From positions 11,286,501 to 11,350,500 of the forward strand of contig NC_085128.1 in NCBI RefSeq assembly GCF_030269925.1: a stretch of 64,000 nucleotides of DNA. Direction: 5' to 3'. This document shows positions 12,421 to 25,293 of this stretch, piece by piece. Source of the DNA: Bombyx mori (lineage: Eukaryota; Arthropoda; Insecta; Lepidoptera; Bombycidae). Each line of letters opens with the position of its first letter. The first letter of the stretch is position 1. A program made the translations under genes and the position numbers. The notes under the pieces were generated by a model. That model was not told where the DNA came from and searched no databases. It saw only the letters and a program-made list of their open reading frames with translations.

Positions 12421-12746
12421 TATAATATGTTCAAACCTATACATTTATAAATAATACACACCCAGACAGAGAGCAATGAAACCTCTTCATGGCACGAATG
12501 TTTGCCTTAAGCCTTAATGACTTCAGTCAAAAAATCATCGTTTTAGCTTCCTTAGTGACCTTTCTATTCAATAACAATAATAATTAAAGTTAGGAGAAGT
12601 CTCAACTTTATTTAGAACGGTTGCAGTTAGACATGGTCCAGAAAGTTCTATAAACATCTAATTGTTGCATCGTCATGAAACTTAGTAATTGTATTTACTC
12701 CTGGTGGAAATTTAATTAAAGAGTAGTCGCTAGCTTGGCTGACCGT

Positions 12747-13178
12747 GTTTTTTTTATGTCTTAGATGTGTGGACAAACTCACGGCCCAGATGGTGTTAAG
12801 TGGTTACCGGAGCCCATAGACATCCACAACGTAAATGCCGCCAAAGACCTTGAGATATGAGTTCTAAGGTTTCAGTACAGTACAACGGCTGCCCCGCCCT
12901 TCAAACTGAAATGCATTATTGCTTCATGACAGAAATAGGCAGGGTAGTAAGTAGTATCTATGTGTGCATACTCACAAGACATCCAGTAATTATGCAAATT
13001 ATAATTTTGCAGGTTTGATTTTTATTACACGATGTTATTATTCCTTCACCGTGAAAGTCAATCGAGAAGATTTGTTAAGTATTTATTTTGTATTTCATTA
13101 GAAAAATTGGTACTTGCCAGCGGGATTCGAACAGCGCTAGATCGCTAGATACGAATGCACCGAACGTCTTATACTTTA
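12747..13178 (-). mobile_element. Bm1 SINE, near full length, split by insertion
   Basis: All Bm1 sections are present from the poly(A) side to the tRNA-like head with B box (GGGATTCGAACAG in plus orientation). The last head bases resume at 13383-13395 as AGGCCACGGCGAC, after a Helitron-like insertion. Confidence 0.88.
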
Positions 13179-13382
13179 CTAGCGACCCGCCCTCGCTTCG
13201 ATTCGAAAACTGTAATTTATTATTGATTTCTCCACTATTTAATGGATTTTATTATACATATAAACCTTCCTCTTCAATCACTCTATCTATTAAAAAAACC
13301 TCATCAAAATCCGTTGCGTAGTTTTAAAGATTTAAGCATATGTAGGGACAGACAAAGCGACTTTGTTTTATACTATGTAGTG
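13179..13382 (-). mobile_element. Helitron-like non-autonomous element, family 2
   Basis: In plus orientation it starts CTAGCGACCCGCC and contains CATCAAAATCCGTTGCGTAG and GACTTTGTTTTATACTATG. The CTAG terminus at one end and the lack of a target duplication fit a Helitron. It lies inside the promoter head of the Bm1 copy. Confidence 0.55.
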
Positions 13383-13399
13383 AGGCCACGGCGACTAAA

Positions 13400-16300
13400 T
13401 CGTCTGACGATGGTCATAGTAAAGCATATAATAGATGAATAGAATGATAGAATAACAAAAATACTATAGCATTTCACAATGCAAATTTTGTATGTAAGCT
13501 AGTTCTATAAAAAAATATTATGATCTATAAAATCATTTTACTATGACATTCACAAAAAAAAAACCCATCGAGAAGAAAATAATATTCATAGTACATTATC
13601 AAACGGCTAGGAAGTTAACATATTTTAATTTCGGCCATATTCAGCGCTGTTCTTCTACTATATCCACTTCTTTGTCAGAGCACCAGATGCGACGAATTAG
13701 GTTATTTGTGGACTAATATCGTGCCGAGAGGAGCATGTCGAGAGAATGGAAATTGACAATTTCTTGTTCAAGGTGTTATAAACTTCAACGAATTTTAAAT
13801 CTAAATTAATGTCTGTAGTGTTGAAATCTTTTGAATCATATCTATAATGACATTGTGAATCAATGCTCTAATATCGTGTCCGTAATTCCACCAAAAGAGG
13901 TTAGAATATTTTCAGAAAAAAATTGAAACATCATCCTTTATGCATGCAATTCTGAAAGAGCCTTATGTATGTTCAGTTGAATCTTGTTCGGTAAATAGAC
14001 ATTACATATTCAGCTGCTTCAAACTGTAATTAATTTTTTCAGTATTAAATATGAGTACTAAAAAGATACCAGAACAAATACAGACAAACTTTGAATACCA
14101 AATGTACGAAATGGACTCAAATCGGAATTCGAATCTGGACCGCATGGTACAGCCATCAGAGTCAAACGGTACTAGGGCAACCAATGCTCTGACAACCTAT
14201 GTTACATAACACTGTCATTGCTGTCATATAATAGGAGTATTTCTCCGTTCGTCTAACAATAAACCTGTAACATTGGACGAATTACGTAAATTAGTTGTGT
14301 CATAGTTTGTCATTTGTTAAACTGACTGGCTGATAAGTGAGCACTTCGGTGGGATTCTTGATTACGTCCCTTGAGTAATGTTGTATTGTAAGGTAGATAA
14401 GCTGTAACAGTGACAAGGGTTCCAGTATAAAAGCCAACTATCCCGTTAAAACTTATCTCTAGGCAATATTGCGTGACAATACACACTGCGCTGTAATCAG
14501 ATTATCTGGCCATTTCGCCGCCGTCCAGGCCAAACTGGTCACTATCAAGTGCTGGCAGACACTAAACTACCAGCCTATCAGCTTTTACGCCCTGTCGGTT
14601 CCCTCGTGTCAATTTGAATAAAGTACGAATAAAAAGTGTAGTGTAAGGGCGCCCTAATCGGCCCCGATTTTATCAAAGCTCCATTCGAAGCGTGTAGGCA
14701 CTTTTTACGCATCAATAGATCAGAGCCAGAGCCAATTTCAAATAAAAGAAAGAATAACACGGAACGTTAAAATGTTATTGTTTCGTCGAAGCGGCCTGAT
14801 ATGTTTGGTATTTTACTGGCTTTGTAAAACACTCTGTATAAATTGTTTCAACACAATTGCCAATTTTTGAGGGCTTTAGCTTTCGGTTCGCTGGAGACAT
14901 GATGGATTTTACAATGAAGTCAATTCATAGTGACTTTATTTCTAAGGCTTCTTTGAATGATATGGAAAGCGTAGAGCTAGCTGGCTTTCATAATGAAATA
15001 TTTAGAACACTGCGCGTTAATTTCATCTATTTCAGAACTTCTTGTTTTATTGTTAATGTTTTCCATTTTTGTGACGAAAGTTTGCAAGCTTTCCGTATAA
15101 ATGGATTTCCGCTGTCAACAATACTTTGTTTGACGAGCGAAATTCCACAACGTCGGAGTCTCAGTGACGTTTTCATTAAAGTGATGTCTTCTTCTCAGTT
15201 GACGGAAAATCATAAGCCATTGTTGTATTAATTTTATCCGGGCTTCGGAATGTTAAATGAGCGATATTCTTTGAACTCGAATTGTCAGTTATAAAGTTAT
15301 TAAGATTGTTCTTTAGTATGGAACTAATTATTGTCATATTACGTGCTTTGATGTCTGAAATTTGTTAGAATTGACTTTTGTTTACTTTCAGTTTTTAGTA
15401 GACTTTTAATTTTAAATCATTCCCTTCAACTTACATATTTAACAATAAAATACTTATTATTTAATCATTTGCACAATGCAGGGCTTAGGATATTTCTCTC
15501 TAGTCCGTTGAGATTGAGTTGTGAGACAGTTCCTAAGCACTAAGGCGGTTTCTTCAATTGAGGTTTATGGAGATTTTGGTTTTATTTAGCAGCAACATAC
15601 ACAATTATGCCTTTTTCCGATAAGTACTATTGGAAGGTGCTGACTATTTTGATTGAGCACTCGCATGCCTATTTAGGCAAAAAATTATAATAACGTCAAA
15701 CCCAAAAGAATGCTTCATTTAATATTAAATTTATGTTATGTATCTTGGTAAAGAAAACACGATAAGACAAATAATCAAAACTACTTTCTCATATTATTCG
15801 AGATTCCATTAACGAAAACAAAGACTTCACATAACCCATTGCTTATCTCAATAACATCCACAATATATTTGAGAAGATCAATTTACTTTCCTAAATATAA
15901 TAAAAGTCTGGTACACAGTATAAGAAAGCTGACAAAAGGGAAAGATACGAGCCCAAACGATTTGTACAAGATGGTCAGGATGAAATGCTTTGTGGACCCC
16001 GAAGAGGGATTTACCCTTTTAACTCGACGAGTTTTCGAAGTAATAAGACTGGAAATGCATTTTTGGGTAAGACGCTTGTCCTTTATGTGAATTTACATCT
16101 CGTTTAGATTTCATTGTGTACGACACATTATTTTTATTGAATGAATGAAATACATAATATACATTTTAAGCATCATGTTCGGTTGGCTCTTAAAGTCGTG
16201 TATTGTTTGGAGAATTTCTAGGAGTTAACTAATTTCATTACAATTACATTCACGGTTTGATTTTGCGTTTTTTATTGTCATTGTCATGTTATATGCTGAA

Positions 16301-16785
16301 GTTACGAATCCTTTTACAGTTTTCGTGGTCACGTGGTCAAGGTATTATTTGTCGGTGAACTCAATATTGACATAGCCACAACTTACATTTATGTGTACGA
16401 CTCGTGTAAGCCTTAAAACTGTAAATTGTTTGTTAATTAGGCTAAAATACTATTTTTATTTTTGCGTTAGTCAAGGTGTTGATTGGGTACATGATGAAGA
16501 AATAGTTTAGAGTGTTAAAAATCAAGCTTTATGCGCAAATTTATATAATTGGTAATTGGTAGACGATGCGGTTATTTAATACCATTCTGTCTAAGACCTG
16601 AACTCTTGAAGGATGACGCTATAGTGGCTAAAACTACAGAGACAAAGAGACATCATATCTCAAGTTCGAATGAGTGCGCTCTCTTGTAGTGGTAGGGTTT
16701 TTATAGGATATTAATGAACAATCCAACGGTTGCGCTATGATTTTCAAGTAATATAAAACAATACACTGAGTTTTTGAATACAGTT
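13400..16785. other. No gene recognised
   Basis: Mostly unique AT-rich DNA. The longest ORF outside transposons, 124 codons at 14857-15231 (+), has no motif I recognise, no conserved context and ordinary composition, so I do not call it a gene. A second open stretch at 15839-16090 is equally featureless. Confidence 0.45.
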
Positions 16786-16787
16786 AT

Positions 16788-17176
16788 TGATGCACCGTTG
16801 TTCGAATCTCGCAGGCGGGTACAAATTTTTCTAATGAAATACGTACTTAGCAAATGTTCACGATTGACTTCCACGGTGAAGGAATAACATCGTGTAATAA
16901 AAGTCGAACCCGCAAAATTATAATTTGCGTAATTATTGGCGGTAGGACCTCTTGTGAGTCCGCACGGGTAGATACCACCACTCTGCCTATTTCTGCCGTG
17001 AAGCAGTAATGCGTTTCGGTTTGAAGGGTGGATCAGCCGTCGTAACTATACTGAGATCTTAGAACTTATATCTCAAGGTGGGTGGCGCATTTACGTCGTA
17101 GATGTCTATGGGCTCCAGTAACGACTTAACACCAGGTGGGCTGTGAGCTAGTCCACCCATCTAAGCAATAAAAAAT
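16788..17176 (+). mobile_element. Bm1 SINE, 5'-truncated
   Basis: It begins at the B box (GTTCGAATCTCGCAGGCGGG) and continues through the whole Bm1 body to CTAAGCAATAAAAAAT. The A box is missing. Confidence 0.9.
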
Positions 17177-17179
17177 AGG

Positions 17180-18690
17180 TATTGTAATAAGTTTCAAATT
17201 TATTGGATAAGCGACGTGACGCGCGAACGCAGAATGTGTTCAAAGATATCTACAAACAAACTTATAAATATTCCTCTTGTATATAAAATAAGAACAAGGC
17301 CTTGGACATTCTGGAATTTTAGTGATGTATCCTATTGTTGTTGTTGTCCTGTTGCAGTGCTGACGGGATTGGTACTATGATAGTATGTCTGCCGATTCGT
17401 GATCAAAGATGTTTAGTTTTCGAAATCTGGGTATCTCGTGCGTGTGTGTTTGTGTTTTTTTCTGGTACCCATAGCGCATGTTAAAATTATAGCATGCGGG
17501 TACGTTTTAAAAAAAAAATGTCTACGGCTTCAGGAAAAAGATATTATGCTGTGGTCGATCTAAGATGCCTGAAAAATCGGTTAAGGATAAATAAAATAAC
17601 CTATTAATTTATCAACAAATTTGTTTCTTTATTTCAACAGAATCATGCCAATAAATGACTAATTATAATACACATTGACAACAAAAGCAAAATTGTTTCC
17701 ATATTTACAAGAGAATATGCCGAGGGGATATGTTTACGATACTAATGGATGCGATCATGCAGAAATGTCTCAAGCAAACGATCATTTGAACATTATTCAC
17801 GTACTTGAAAATACCACATCTAATAATATGTAAATTTACTTCAGTAATTATTTCGGATCCTGACAACTTATTAAATTTTCGTGTTTTGGTAACGTACTAT
17901 TTTTATGTATATTGTATTTATATCGTCAATCGTTTTTTATTTTATTTATTTATTTATGTACACACAAAAAAGAAGACATACTACAGAGTAATAGGAAAAT
18001 TATGTACAAAGGCACTGCTTATTTCTTTAAGAAATCTCTTTCAGCAGACCTGCGAGAGGATTATGAGAATAATAATTGTTGTATTTTTATGGATGCAACT
18101 TCTTCGCGGTATCATATTTAAAAATGTTTAATCAGGGATAGATTGTTGCGACAATTTTGCATAATCACGTCAACATCATTATAACATTGCAACAAATATT
18201 CAGAAAACTGAAAAATAATTTAATAAGAAAATAACGATCTATAAAATTTACTACTAATTAAGTTAACGTTTTGTTTGTCATGTTGATATGTAGCTTCCTC
18301 GATCTAAATTTATGATTTTCCAAAAATATTTTTTGTGAAAATTTCAATTCATTTTTCCATCATGATTTGTAGAATTTTCGATCTTATGTATAATATCATT
18401 AGGATTGAATCAGAGAACAAATTTATTTACATTTTACGATGATAAATATTGTGAACAATTTACTAATGAAATAAATTTCGCCTATATTTTATTTAAATCA
18501 AATTACAACTTTCAATTAAAATTCTCTCTTAAAAAAACACCCTAATGTTATTTTTAATTTTTACATCAGTTTAAGATATAATCTAAGAAGGCGTTCCTAA
18601 ACGATATTTACATAACCTTACCTTATATTAATGTGATAAAAATAAAATAACTAAAATAAATATTATGTACTGTAAAAATATTTCTTTGAA
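17180..18690. other. No gene seen
   Basis: AT-rich sequence. Two overlapping ORFs near 17805-18131 (+) are low-complexity, hydrophobic AT-rich translations and are not supported as genes. Confidence 0.5.
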
Positions 18691-18692
18691 AT

Positions 18693-18745
18693 TTAATCAT
18701 TGCTGGTAGCGTCCACAAAAAACTTCAATTCGTATTTGTCGTCAG
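18693..18745 (-). CDS. Candidate terminal exon of the beat-like gene
   Basis: On the minus strand an AG acceptor (GAGACAG) is followed by 53 bases. They complete the split codon left by the exon at 24250-24454 (phase 1) and read 16 more codons, DDKYELKFFVDATSND, to TAA. The phase match and stop are suggestive only. The pyrimidine tract is weak and I know no beat tail resembling this. A different terminal exon, or readthrough at 24249, is as likely. Confidence 0.18.
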
Positions 18746-19401
18746 CTGTCTCTCGAAATTACACAAAAACCAGAATTTCTAACGAACCGACAACTAATTT
18801 CGAGAAAAGCCAACGAAAAGCCGCATCTAGTCGTAATCTTTCCCTTCGAGATTATACAAAAACAACATCATCCAACATACACGCAGGTATGTAACCTTTA
18901 CAACTAAGAAAATAAAACACGTACGATCACAAACTAGTTCTTATACGTAAATAAACTTTCCTTAAAGAAAATACTATAACTGACTTAACTACATAATTGT
19001 TTGTTTGTAGCGCCTCGTACGTGAGGCATACGATCCAAATCTCGCGCTCGCATCTAAATCACGTTACGTTAATAAAAGATGGGAGATAATTTATCACGTT
19101 TCTGATTGCGTTAGGGATTTGAGAAACAGGACGAGAGAAAGTGTTAACAGCATTACACTTAATGCAGACGTCCCGACGCCACTCCTCACTGAAACAAATA
19201 ATCTGAGTTATACCGTGTTTTTTGATAAGCCACTTGAAGGAAATCCGTTTTGTTTCCCCTTCATCCTTTGAGAACAGACATGGAAGTCAAGGCGCTCTCT
19301 GATTGGACATTGCTGAACTCACTTATTTAATGATAAAGTCGATTTATTGAATTAACACTTAATAATATATGTACAAATCAATTTGTATAAGTAACTGTAC
19401 A

Positions 19402-19574
19402 GTGTGCTTATTGCGAGCTTTTTAACGTTCTCGATAACGTAAAAGTTAACTCTTATTTATATGGAATGGGATCGTTTGCCTGCGTTTGTCGCTAGGGGCG
19501 CTGTTCCAACTGCATACAAAGCTGGGTTAACTTTTACGCTATCGAGAACGTTAGAAAACTCGCACTAAGCACAC
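19402..19574. mobile_element. MITE with long terminal inverted repeats, copy 1
   Basis: GTGTGCTTATTGCGAG at the left mirrors CTCGCACTAAGCACAC at the right. Pairing extends through AACGTTCTCGATAACG and AAAAGTTAAC. Length is 173 bp with no coding capacity. A second copy lies at 41271-41441 with its core in the opposite orientation. Confidence 0.75.
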
Positions 19575-19824
19575 CGATTTTTTTTCGGCTTCCGCGAATC
19601 GTAGATACAATAAAACTACTTTTACGGTTTAAATTAACTTTTTTACATATTTTGTCATTGTCATTATATCATTTCCGACCTTTTAAATATTTTACAGTTT
19701 TCGTGGTCACGGACGACTATAAAAGTGATAAATAGTTAATTATAATACATTCGAATGGCAATGCAATTACAAAAAACTGGTGTTTATCGCTGAACGTTGC
19801 TTTTGAAATCCAGTCGTCACTGCC

Positions 19825-19905
19825 ACTAAGCAATCACTCGTTCCAGTTTGAAGGGCAGTACAGTCGTTATGCAATACCAATGAAACTTTGATCTCATGTC
19901 GTATT
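19825..19905 (+). mobile_element. Decayed Bm1 SINE fragment
   Basis: CAGTTTGAAGGGCAGTACAG followed by TCGTTATGCAATAC weakly follows the Bm1 centre. Very diverged. Confidence 0.3.
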
Positions 19906-20496
19906 GAAAATTCCTGATTTCCAGAGACTCGTAATAGCCGAAATTCCGCTCTAATAAGGTATCGGATACGCCCCTAAAAGTAATTAAAATCGCAACTGAT
20001 AGCTACATAACTTCTGAACAGACACGCTAGGTAGCCATTGCTATTCCCAAGTTAATGGTCCGAGATATCTCGATCAACGTCCGTTTATAACATTGTTACG
20101 AAAGCAAGTAGTTATAGGTCGACGGTATTAAATTATGGTTGCGATTTAAGATAGTGTATTTCCGGGCACAATATGTTTTTGTATTACCATAGGCAGCATT
20201 TTGTTATATTTGGGAATGGCTGGACGAACGGCATGCTCTTAGTGATTGACTTTTGACAAAACTATGTAAGTACTGACTGACTGTACTGAGTAAATCCAAA
20301 ATCGTGATCTTTATGCTGTACTCAACTAGAGCAGAAAATGCAGAAAAATATTTGGTATTACAGAATTTCTTTAAAGATAAAGAAATTGTTTTTGTCGGCG
20401 TAAAATGAAGACTGTGTTCTGAAAGTATGAAGCTTGCTGTCTTTAGTCTTTAGTCAACACCGTACGTATTTTATTAATTATGCCGTTTGAGGTTGT

Positions 20497-20592
20497 TTTT
20501 TTTTATTAAGTGCTTACATAGACATCCACAACGTAAATGCGCCACCCACCTTGAGATATAAGTTCTAAGGTCTCAAGTATAGTTACAAGTTA
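20497..20592 (-). mobile_element. Bm1 SINE fragment
   Basis: After a T-run, CATAGACATCCACAACGTAA through TTGAGATATAAGTTCTAAGG is nearly identical to Bm1. The segment between the tail and the middle is shortened. Confidence 0.75.
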
Positions 20593-20996
20593 GTTGTCGG
20601 ACAAAGCTAAAGTCATGGGCAAGCCAATTTGTATTAATAGATTTGGTTAACAACCTTTTTGTACGAATAACGTTTCTGTTCACACAATGACAAACTCTTA
20701 TCAATTCGGCACCGATCAGAAACACATTAGAGGAGACGTCATTCCAGTCGGGAAATTCGTTATGTCATACATAAAACATTCTCTCTTAATATTTTGGTTA
20801 ACATGCCGATTCGAGAAACTGTAAATAAGTCGAATAATAATAAAAATGTTAATAATATAAGGGAAATAAAAAAAAACTAAGATTTTTAAACATTTTCTTA
20901 TCATTCAATCGACGGCTTTGTCCCTAATCTTCAACTAACAATAATAAGACGGACAAAATGATGTAATGAACAATAGTAGATTATTAATTTGAACTC

Positions 20997-21130
20997 GATC
21001 TAAGTAGTAATGCGTTTGGATCTGAAGGGTGGGACAGTATTATGAAACTAGACTAAAAACTCATGCCTCAAGGTGACTGGTAGCAAGAACTTTTTAATGG
21101 TAATGGGTTCTAGTAACTACTTAGTAAATG
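20997..21130 (+). mobile_element. Decayed Bm1 SINE fragment
   Basis: AGTAGTAATGCGTTTGGATC, GAAGGGTGGGACAG and GGGTTCTAGTAACTACTTAG follow the Bm1 order with many changes. Confidence 0.5.
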
Positions 21131-21189
21131 GTTTTTGGACACAACTGTCAATTGTAGTAAAAAACATGATGGAAAATCCAAATCCATGG

Positions 21190-21320
21190 GTGAAAGAGAT
21201 CATGGTCCATCTGGTGCTAATTGATTACAGGAGCCTATAGACATAACAATGAGAATGAAGTCTACACTGAGGAACTAGGTTCAAGCCTAAATATCTGCCC
21301 CGTTTCAGAAACAGGCGGGA
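21190..21320 (-). mobile_element. Decayed Bm1 SINE fragment
   Basis: CATCTGGTGCTAATTGATTA and AGGAGCCTATAGACATAACA match the Bm1 3' body in reverse with heavy divergence. Confidence 0.45.
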
Positions 21321-21329
21321 TAGTGGAGG

Positions 21330-22850
21330 CTGGACTTTGTGTATACTGTGGAAGCTGTTTATCAAAATATTTGGATGTATGTACATCCCTAATAGGGGCT
21401 TTAACTATATTTCTAATGCAATTAAGACTCTGAACTCAACAATTCATATTGAGGCATATATCGGCTCCTGTAATGCATTAGTTGCCTTGCAACTCGAGAC
21501 TCATTGCAAGTGCTCCAGCGTTGAAAAGCTATTCTAAGAAAACTTTTATAGTTATAATATCATCAACCTCACCCTTTTCTTAGAATCTTTATGCATGAAC
21601 ATAGAGTTTAATCTAAAATTAGATCTAGTTAATCATGAGGTAGGCTAATAAAACGTACGATCGATTCTGAGAAATACTCTTGTATTGTACATGACTGTAT
21701 AGTTTTGAATTAATCATTGCTTTTAGTGATTCTTGCAATAATAATTTATATTACCCAATTGTACGGCCGGTTCTCTTTAAGTTGAAACCTATGATTGCTT
21801 TATTTTACGTTTGATGTAAAACAAAACCCGTTTATATAACTTAGTCGGCGATGATTATATATTTTTTTGTCCTGTAATCGTCAGAAACAGTCAAATGAAT
21901 GAATCGTCTCATTTTTCATGACCCATAACTACTGTCAACTCAGGATTGGTACCACCATTTTGGCTATTTTTACCACGAATCAATCATTTGTTCCTATCGA
22001 AAAAGCCGAACTCTAGCTGAGACCTTAAATTATTTTATTGCTGTCAATGGTAGTAGAGTTTTGGCTCTCCTAAACGCAGTCGCATGGGTAATGGAAAAAT
22101 TAAATATACTTTCTTATGGTGACCATTGCAGTCATGTTATGGTAATTTTAAGCCAGTTAAATAGATACGTGAAGTGGTTCAAGACATAGGGTAGCAATTA
22201 AAATAATCGCGAAATGAAACCGTGGAATTTCTTGTATATAAACTTCAAACCCTGAGCAAGTGTTTTTACTCTTAAAACCTTTTTCCTCAAAATCAGAGAA
22301 AGCTATGTTTAGAATAAGAGCGAGGAGCCAATTATAAGTACTTACTTTCACGATTCCTTGAAACATAGAATTATAAGGATGTTATTGATTTTTCATAGTA
22401 AGTCGGCCGAGCGTGTTAGCTTTGCCTGAAAGCTTAGTTATGTAAATGCCAAATGGAGTTTTAACTCCACCCCTAACTATTAATTCGTCCATCGATTTTT
22501 CGGTAACATTGTTTTAAACGCTTATAAAATCGCTCTGCCTTTAATAATGTTGTTGTTGTTGTTGTTGTACGTAATAATTTAGGTGCAATGTTTCAGCACT
22601 TGTTTTAGAATTGAAAAAAAAAAAGATAAGCTAGACAGGAGACAAAATTTATGTCAGCTATTATTGGAACAAATAGATTTCACAATTTTCAATGTTCATA
22701 TTGTAATATAAGTTTAAATTTCAATGCTTCGATTCCAATACATCAATCTGAAATACTTGCTTCGCGTCAAAATATGCAAGTTGGTTGTTATATGTACGCG
22801 TACATGTTTACTATGCGTCTTTTTATTACTACTTATAGTACTTATATAAT
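21330..22850. other. No gene seen
   Basis: Unique AT-rich DNA with a (GTT)n microsatellite at about 22549-22567. No supported ORF. Confidence 0.5.
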
Positions 22851-22853
22851 TAA

Positions 22854-23325
22854 GTCGTCGTGGCCTAAAGGATGAGACGTCCGGTGCATTCGTGTTGAAC
22901 GATATGCACTGGTGTTCGAATCCCGCAAGCAGGTACCAATTTTTCTAATGAAATACGTACTTAACAAATGTTCACGATTGACTTCCACGATGAAGGAATA
23001 ACATCGTGTAATAAAAATCAAACCCGAAAAATTATAATTTGCGTAAATACTGGTGGTAGGACCTCTTGTGAGTCCACGGGTGGGTACCAACACCCTGCCT
23101 ATTTTCTGCCGTGAAGCAGTGATCCGTTTCGGTTTGAAGGGTGGGGTAGCCGTTGTAACTATAGAGATATAAGTTGTAAGGTCTCAGTATTACTTGATGT
23201 TGTAACTATAGAGATATAAGTTGTAAGGTCTCAGTATTACTTTGTAAATGTCTATGGGCTCCAGTAACCACTTAACACCAGATGGGCTGTGAGCTCGTCC
23301 ACACATCTAGGCAATAAAAAAAAAA
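22854..23325 (+). mobile_element. Bm1 SINE, full length, with rearranged core
   Basis: It starts GTCGTCGTGGCCTAAAGGAT, with an A box-like TGGCCTAAAGG and a B box GTTCGAATCC, and ends GCAATAAAAAAAAA. At 23152-23243 the normal segment TGAGACCTTA...ATATCTCA is replaced by its reverse complement, present twice in tandem in units of about 47 bp. Confidence 0.92.
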
Positions 23326-23861
23326 CTTTTGTTCTTTGGGAAGGATAACTTACCGCACTTAAAAAAGTTACAAGAAGTTAAAAGAAATTATTATTTAAAA
23401 AATATGTTGGCACATCGAGTGAATCTACATAATTATTATTAACGTAGGCTTTGAAAAACGTTCGTTTTTAAATTTCTAAAAAAAATATCAATTATAATAT
23501 CAATATAATGTCATCTGAAACTATATTATGTAATAAATAAGGGTAATGCGATTATATAGCAAGAGACCTCTATTAGTTGCTTCGATCTATTTCCTGTTCA
23601 CAAATTGTTACGGGATAGGTATCTGATTTGTATGACGCTTAACCTTTTTGTGGTTTGATTATAAGTCTTCTCTTTCTTGTATGATTTGTTTGTTGATTTA
23701 AATTACGAAATTTGATAGTCAACTTATCATCAGACAACGCTTAGGTGTAATTCATTTTAATGCAAAATTAGCACTTAAATAACAATAATAATGTTTTATC
23801 ATGTTTTTTAGGTATGTAGGCAGACAAGGTCTTCCCGAAGAAGAAACTCTCAGGTTGCCAA

Positions 23862-24152
23862 TGGCTCACATTGGTGTTAAATGGTTACCGGAGTCCATAG
23901 ACATCTACAACGTAAATACAGCCACCCACTTTGAGACATGAGTTCTAAGATTTCACTTTTAACTACGGCTGCCCCGCCCTTCAAACCGAAACGCATTACT
24001 GCTTCACGGCAGAAATAGGCGGGGTGGTGGTACCTACCCGTGCGGATTAGCAAGGCGTCCTACCACTAGTAATTACACAAGTTATAATTTTGCGAGTTTG
24101 ATTTTTATTACACGATGTTATTCCTTCACCGTGGAAATCAATCGTGAACATT
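23862..24152 (-). mobile_element. Bm1 SINE lacking the tRNA head
   Basis: The poly(A)-side end is also trimmed. The body runs from GTGTTAAATGGTTACCGGAG to ATCAATCGTGAACATT and lacks the A and B boxes. Confidence 0.88.
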
Positions 24153-24249
24153 AATTTATTAAGCTTATCATTGCAAAAACATAAAACCGTGTACTATGGC
24201 TATGGTTATTGATTTATTTATTATTATTGATACTTCATTGCTTGCTTAC

Positions 24250-24454
24250 CAATCAACATAGCTTGTTTGCTATCAGCTAGTTGGCTGTTGCCCACAACAA
24301 ACTCGCTTCCTTCCCGCCACGCCGGTGCTACTCTTGCTGTGCATCTTACTTCCATAGACCTGCCCATAGGCACCCGAAGACCTAAGGCGGCCGAAAGTAG
24401 TCCATGGGCGTACTGTGTCGGCGGATATTCCACCAACAGAGATGGATCAGTCAC
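24250..24454 (-). CDS. beat-like: beat-like gene, exon 5 (second half of Ig domain 2)
   Basis: On the minus strand this exon lies between CTGACCAG and a strong donor, G|GTAAGC. It enters in phase 0, which fits exon 4, and leaves in phase 1. It encodes VTDPSLLVEYPPTQ, then HGLLSAALGLRVP and MEVRCTARVAP, which supplies the second cysteine of Ig domain 2. The pattern of HGL, then LGLRV, then a Cys-containing strand is the usual second half of that domain in beaten-path proteins. If the donor were not used, the frame would add GKQAMKYQ and stop, so a short alternative C-terminus is possible. It lies 7.8 kb from exon 4, across several transposons. Family assignment is from remembered family features. 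The exact beat paralogue is not determined. Confidence 0.8.
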
Positions 24455-25293
24455 CTGGTCAGATTATAATTGATTAAATAACTAATTGTATTTGATAATG
24501 AAAAATTTATTTGTAAAATCACTTTTAACTTGGATTTTCCATTGTTACTCTGAATTTATTGATTGTCATTTTTTTTATCAATTTGCATATGGAATTCAGA
24601 TATGTGTAAACTACGGCCAATTTCAAAATAAACAATAAACTATATAGCTATATGTGATAGTTATAAAAAAAACAACGAGACGTATTATTTATTGTATCGC
24701 GGATAAAGAAAGATGCGGCTCATCTGATACTACGCGGTCACTGTCGCTTAAGGCCATTCAACAAGGTAATTTTCGAAAGATTTTCCTAAACACAATTTTA
24801 TTACATCCACAATTTCCTTCTTTTGTTTTCTCATTATACCGAAGAATCTGGGTACTTAATAAATTAGCATTCTTCGAGGCATATTTCTGATGATCATCAA
24901 ACGAGTTATTAAAATCCGTCACGTCGCGAAATTGTTGTAACGATGCGCGAACGAAGGTTTTATTATTTGAAGATCACGTTTAATATCATGTTTAATTTTC
25001 ATTAAATACTGCGTACGTTCCAACTAAGGTAGGTCGGATTAATTTCACCGTCACATCATAACGTATTATGTAGATTATATACAGAACCTTGTTTGATCTG
25101 TTTGAGTGACGTTGCTTCTTAAAATATACGAGTGAGATGCTTGTTTTAATAAGATTTTTGGAGTGCGTATTATTTAAAGATAGCTCCAGTATATAATTTT
25201 GAAATATTATCAAAAGTAATTGTTTTGGAAAAATAAAGGCATTTATTTTTGATATCGGGTGACCAGAGTTAATTCATTGAAAGAGAAAATCAT

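Noticed and set aside
14857..15231. 124-codon plus-strand ORF
   Set aside because: No domain, no splice or promoter context, and ordinary AT-rich composition. Could be chance at this length and number of frames.
17805..18131. Overlapping 108- and 69-codon ORFs
   Set aside because: Phe/Tyr/Ile-rich translations of AT-rich DNA, typical of non-coding sequence.
22854..22935. tRNA-like sequence with A and B boxes
   Set aside because: It is the head of a Bm1 SINE, not a tRNA gene. It continues into the Bm1 body and poly(A).
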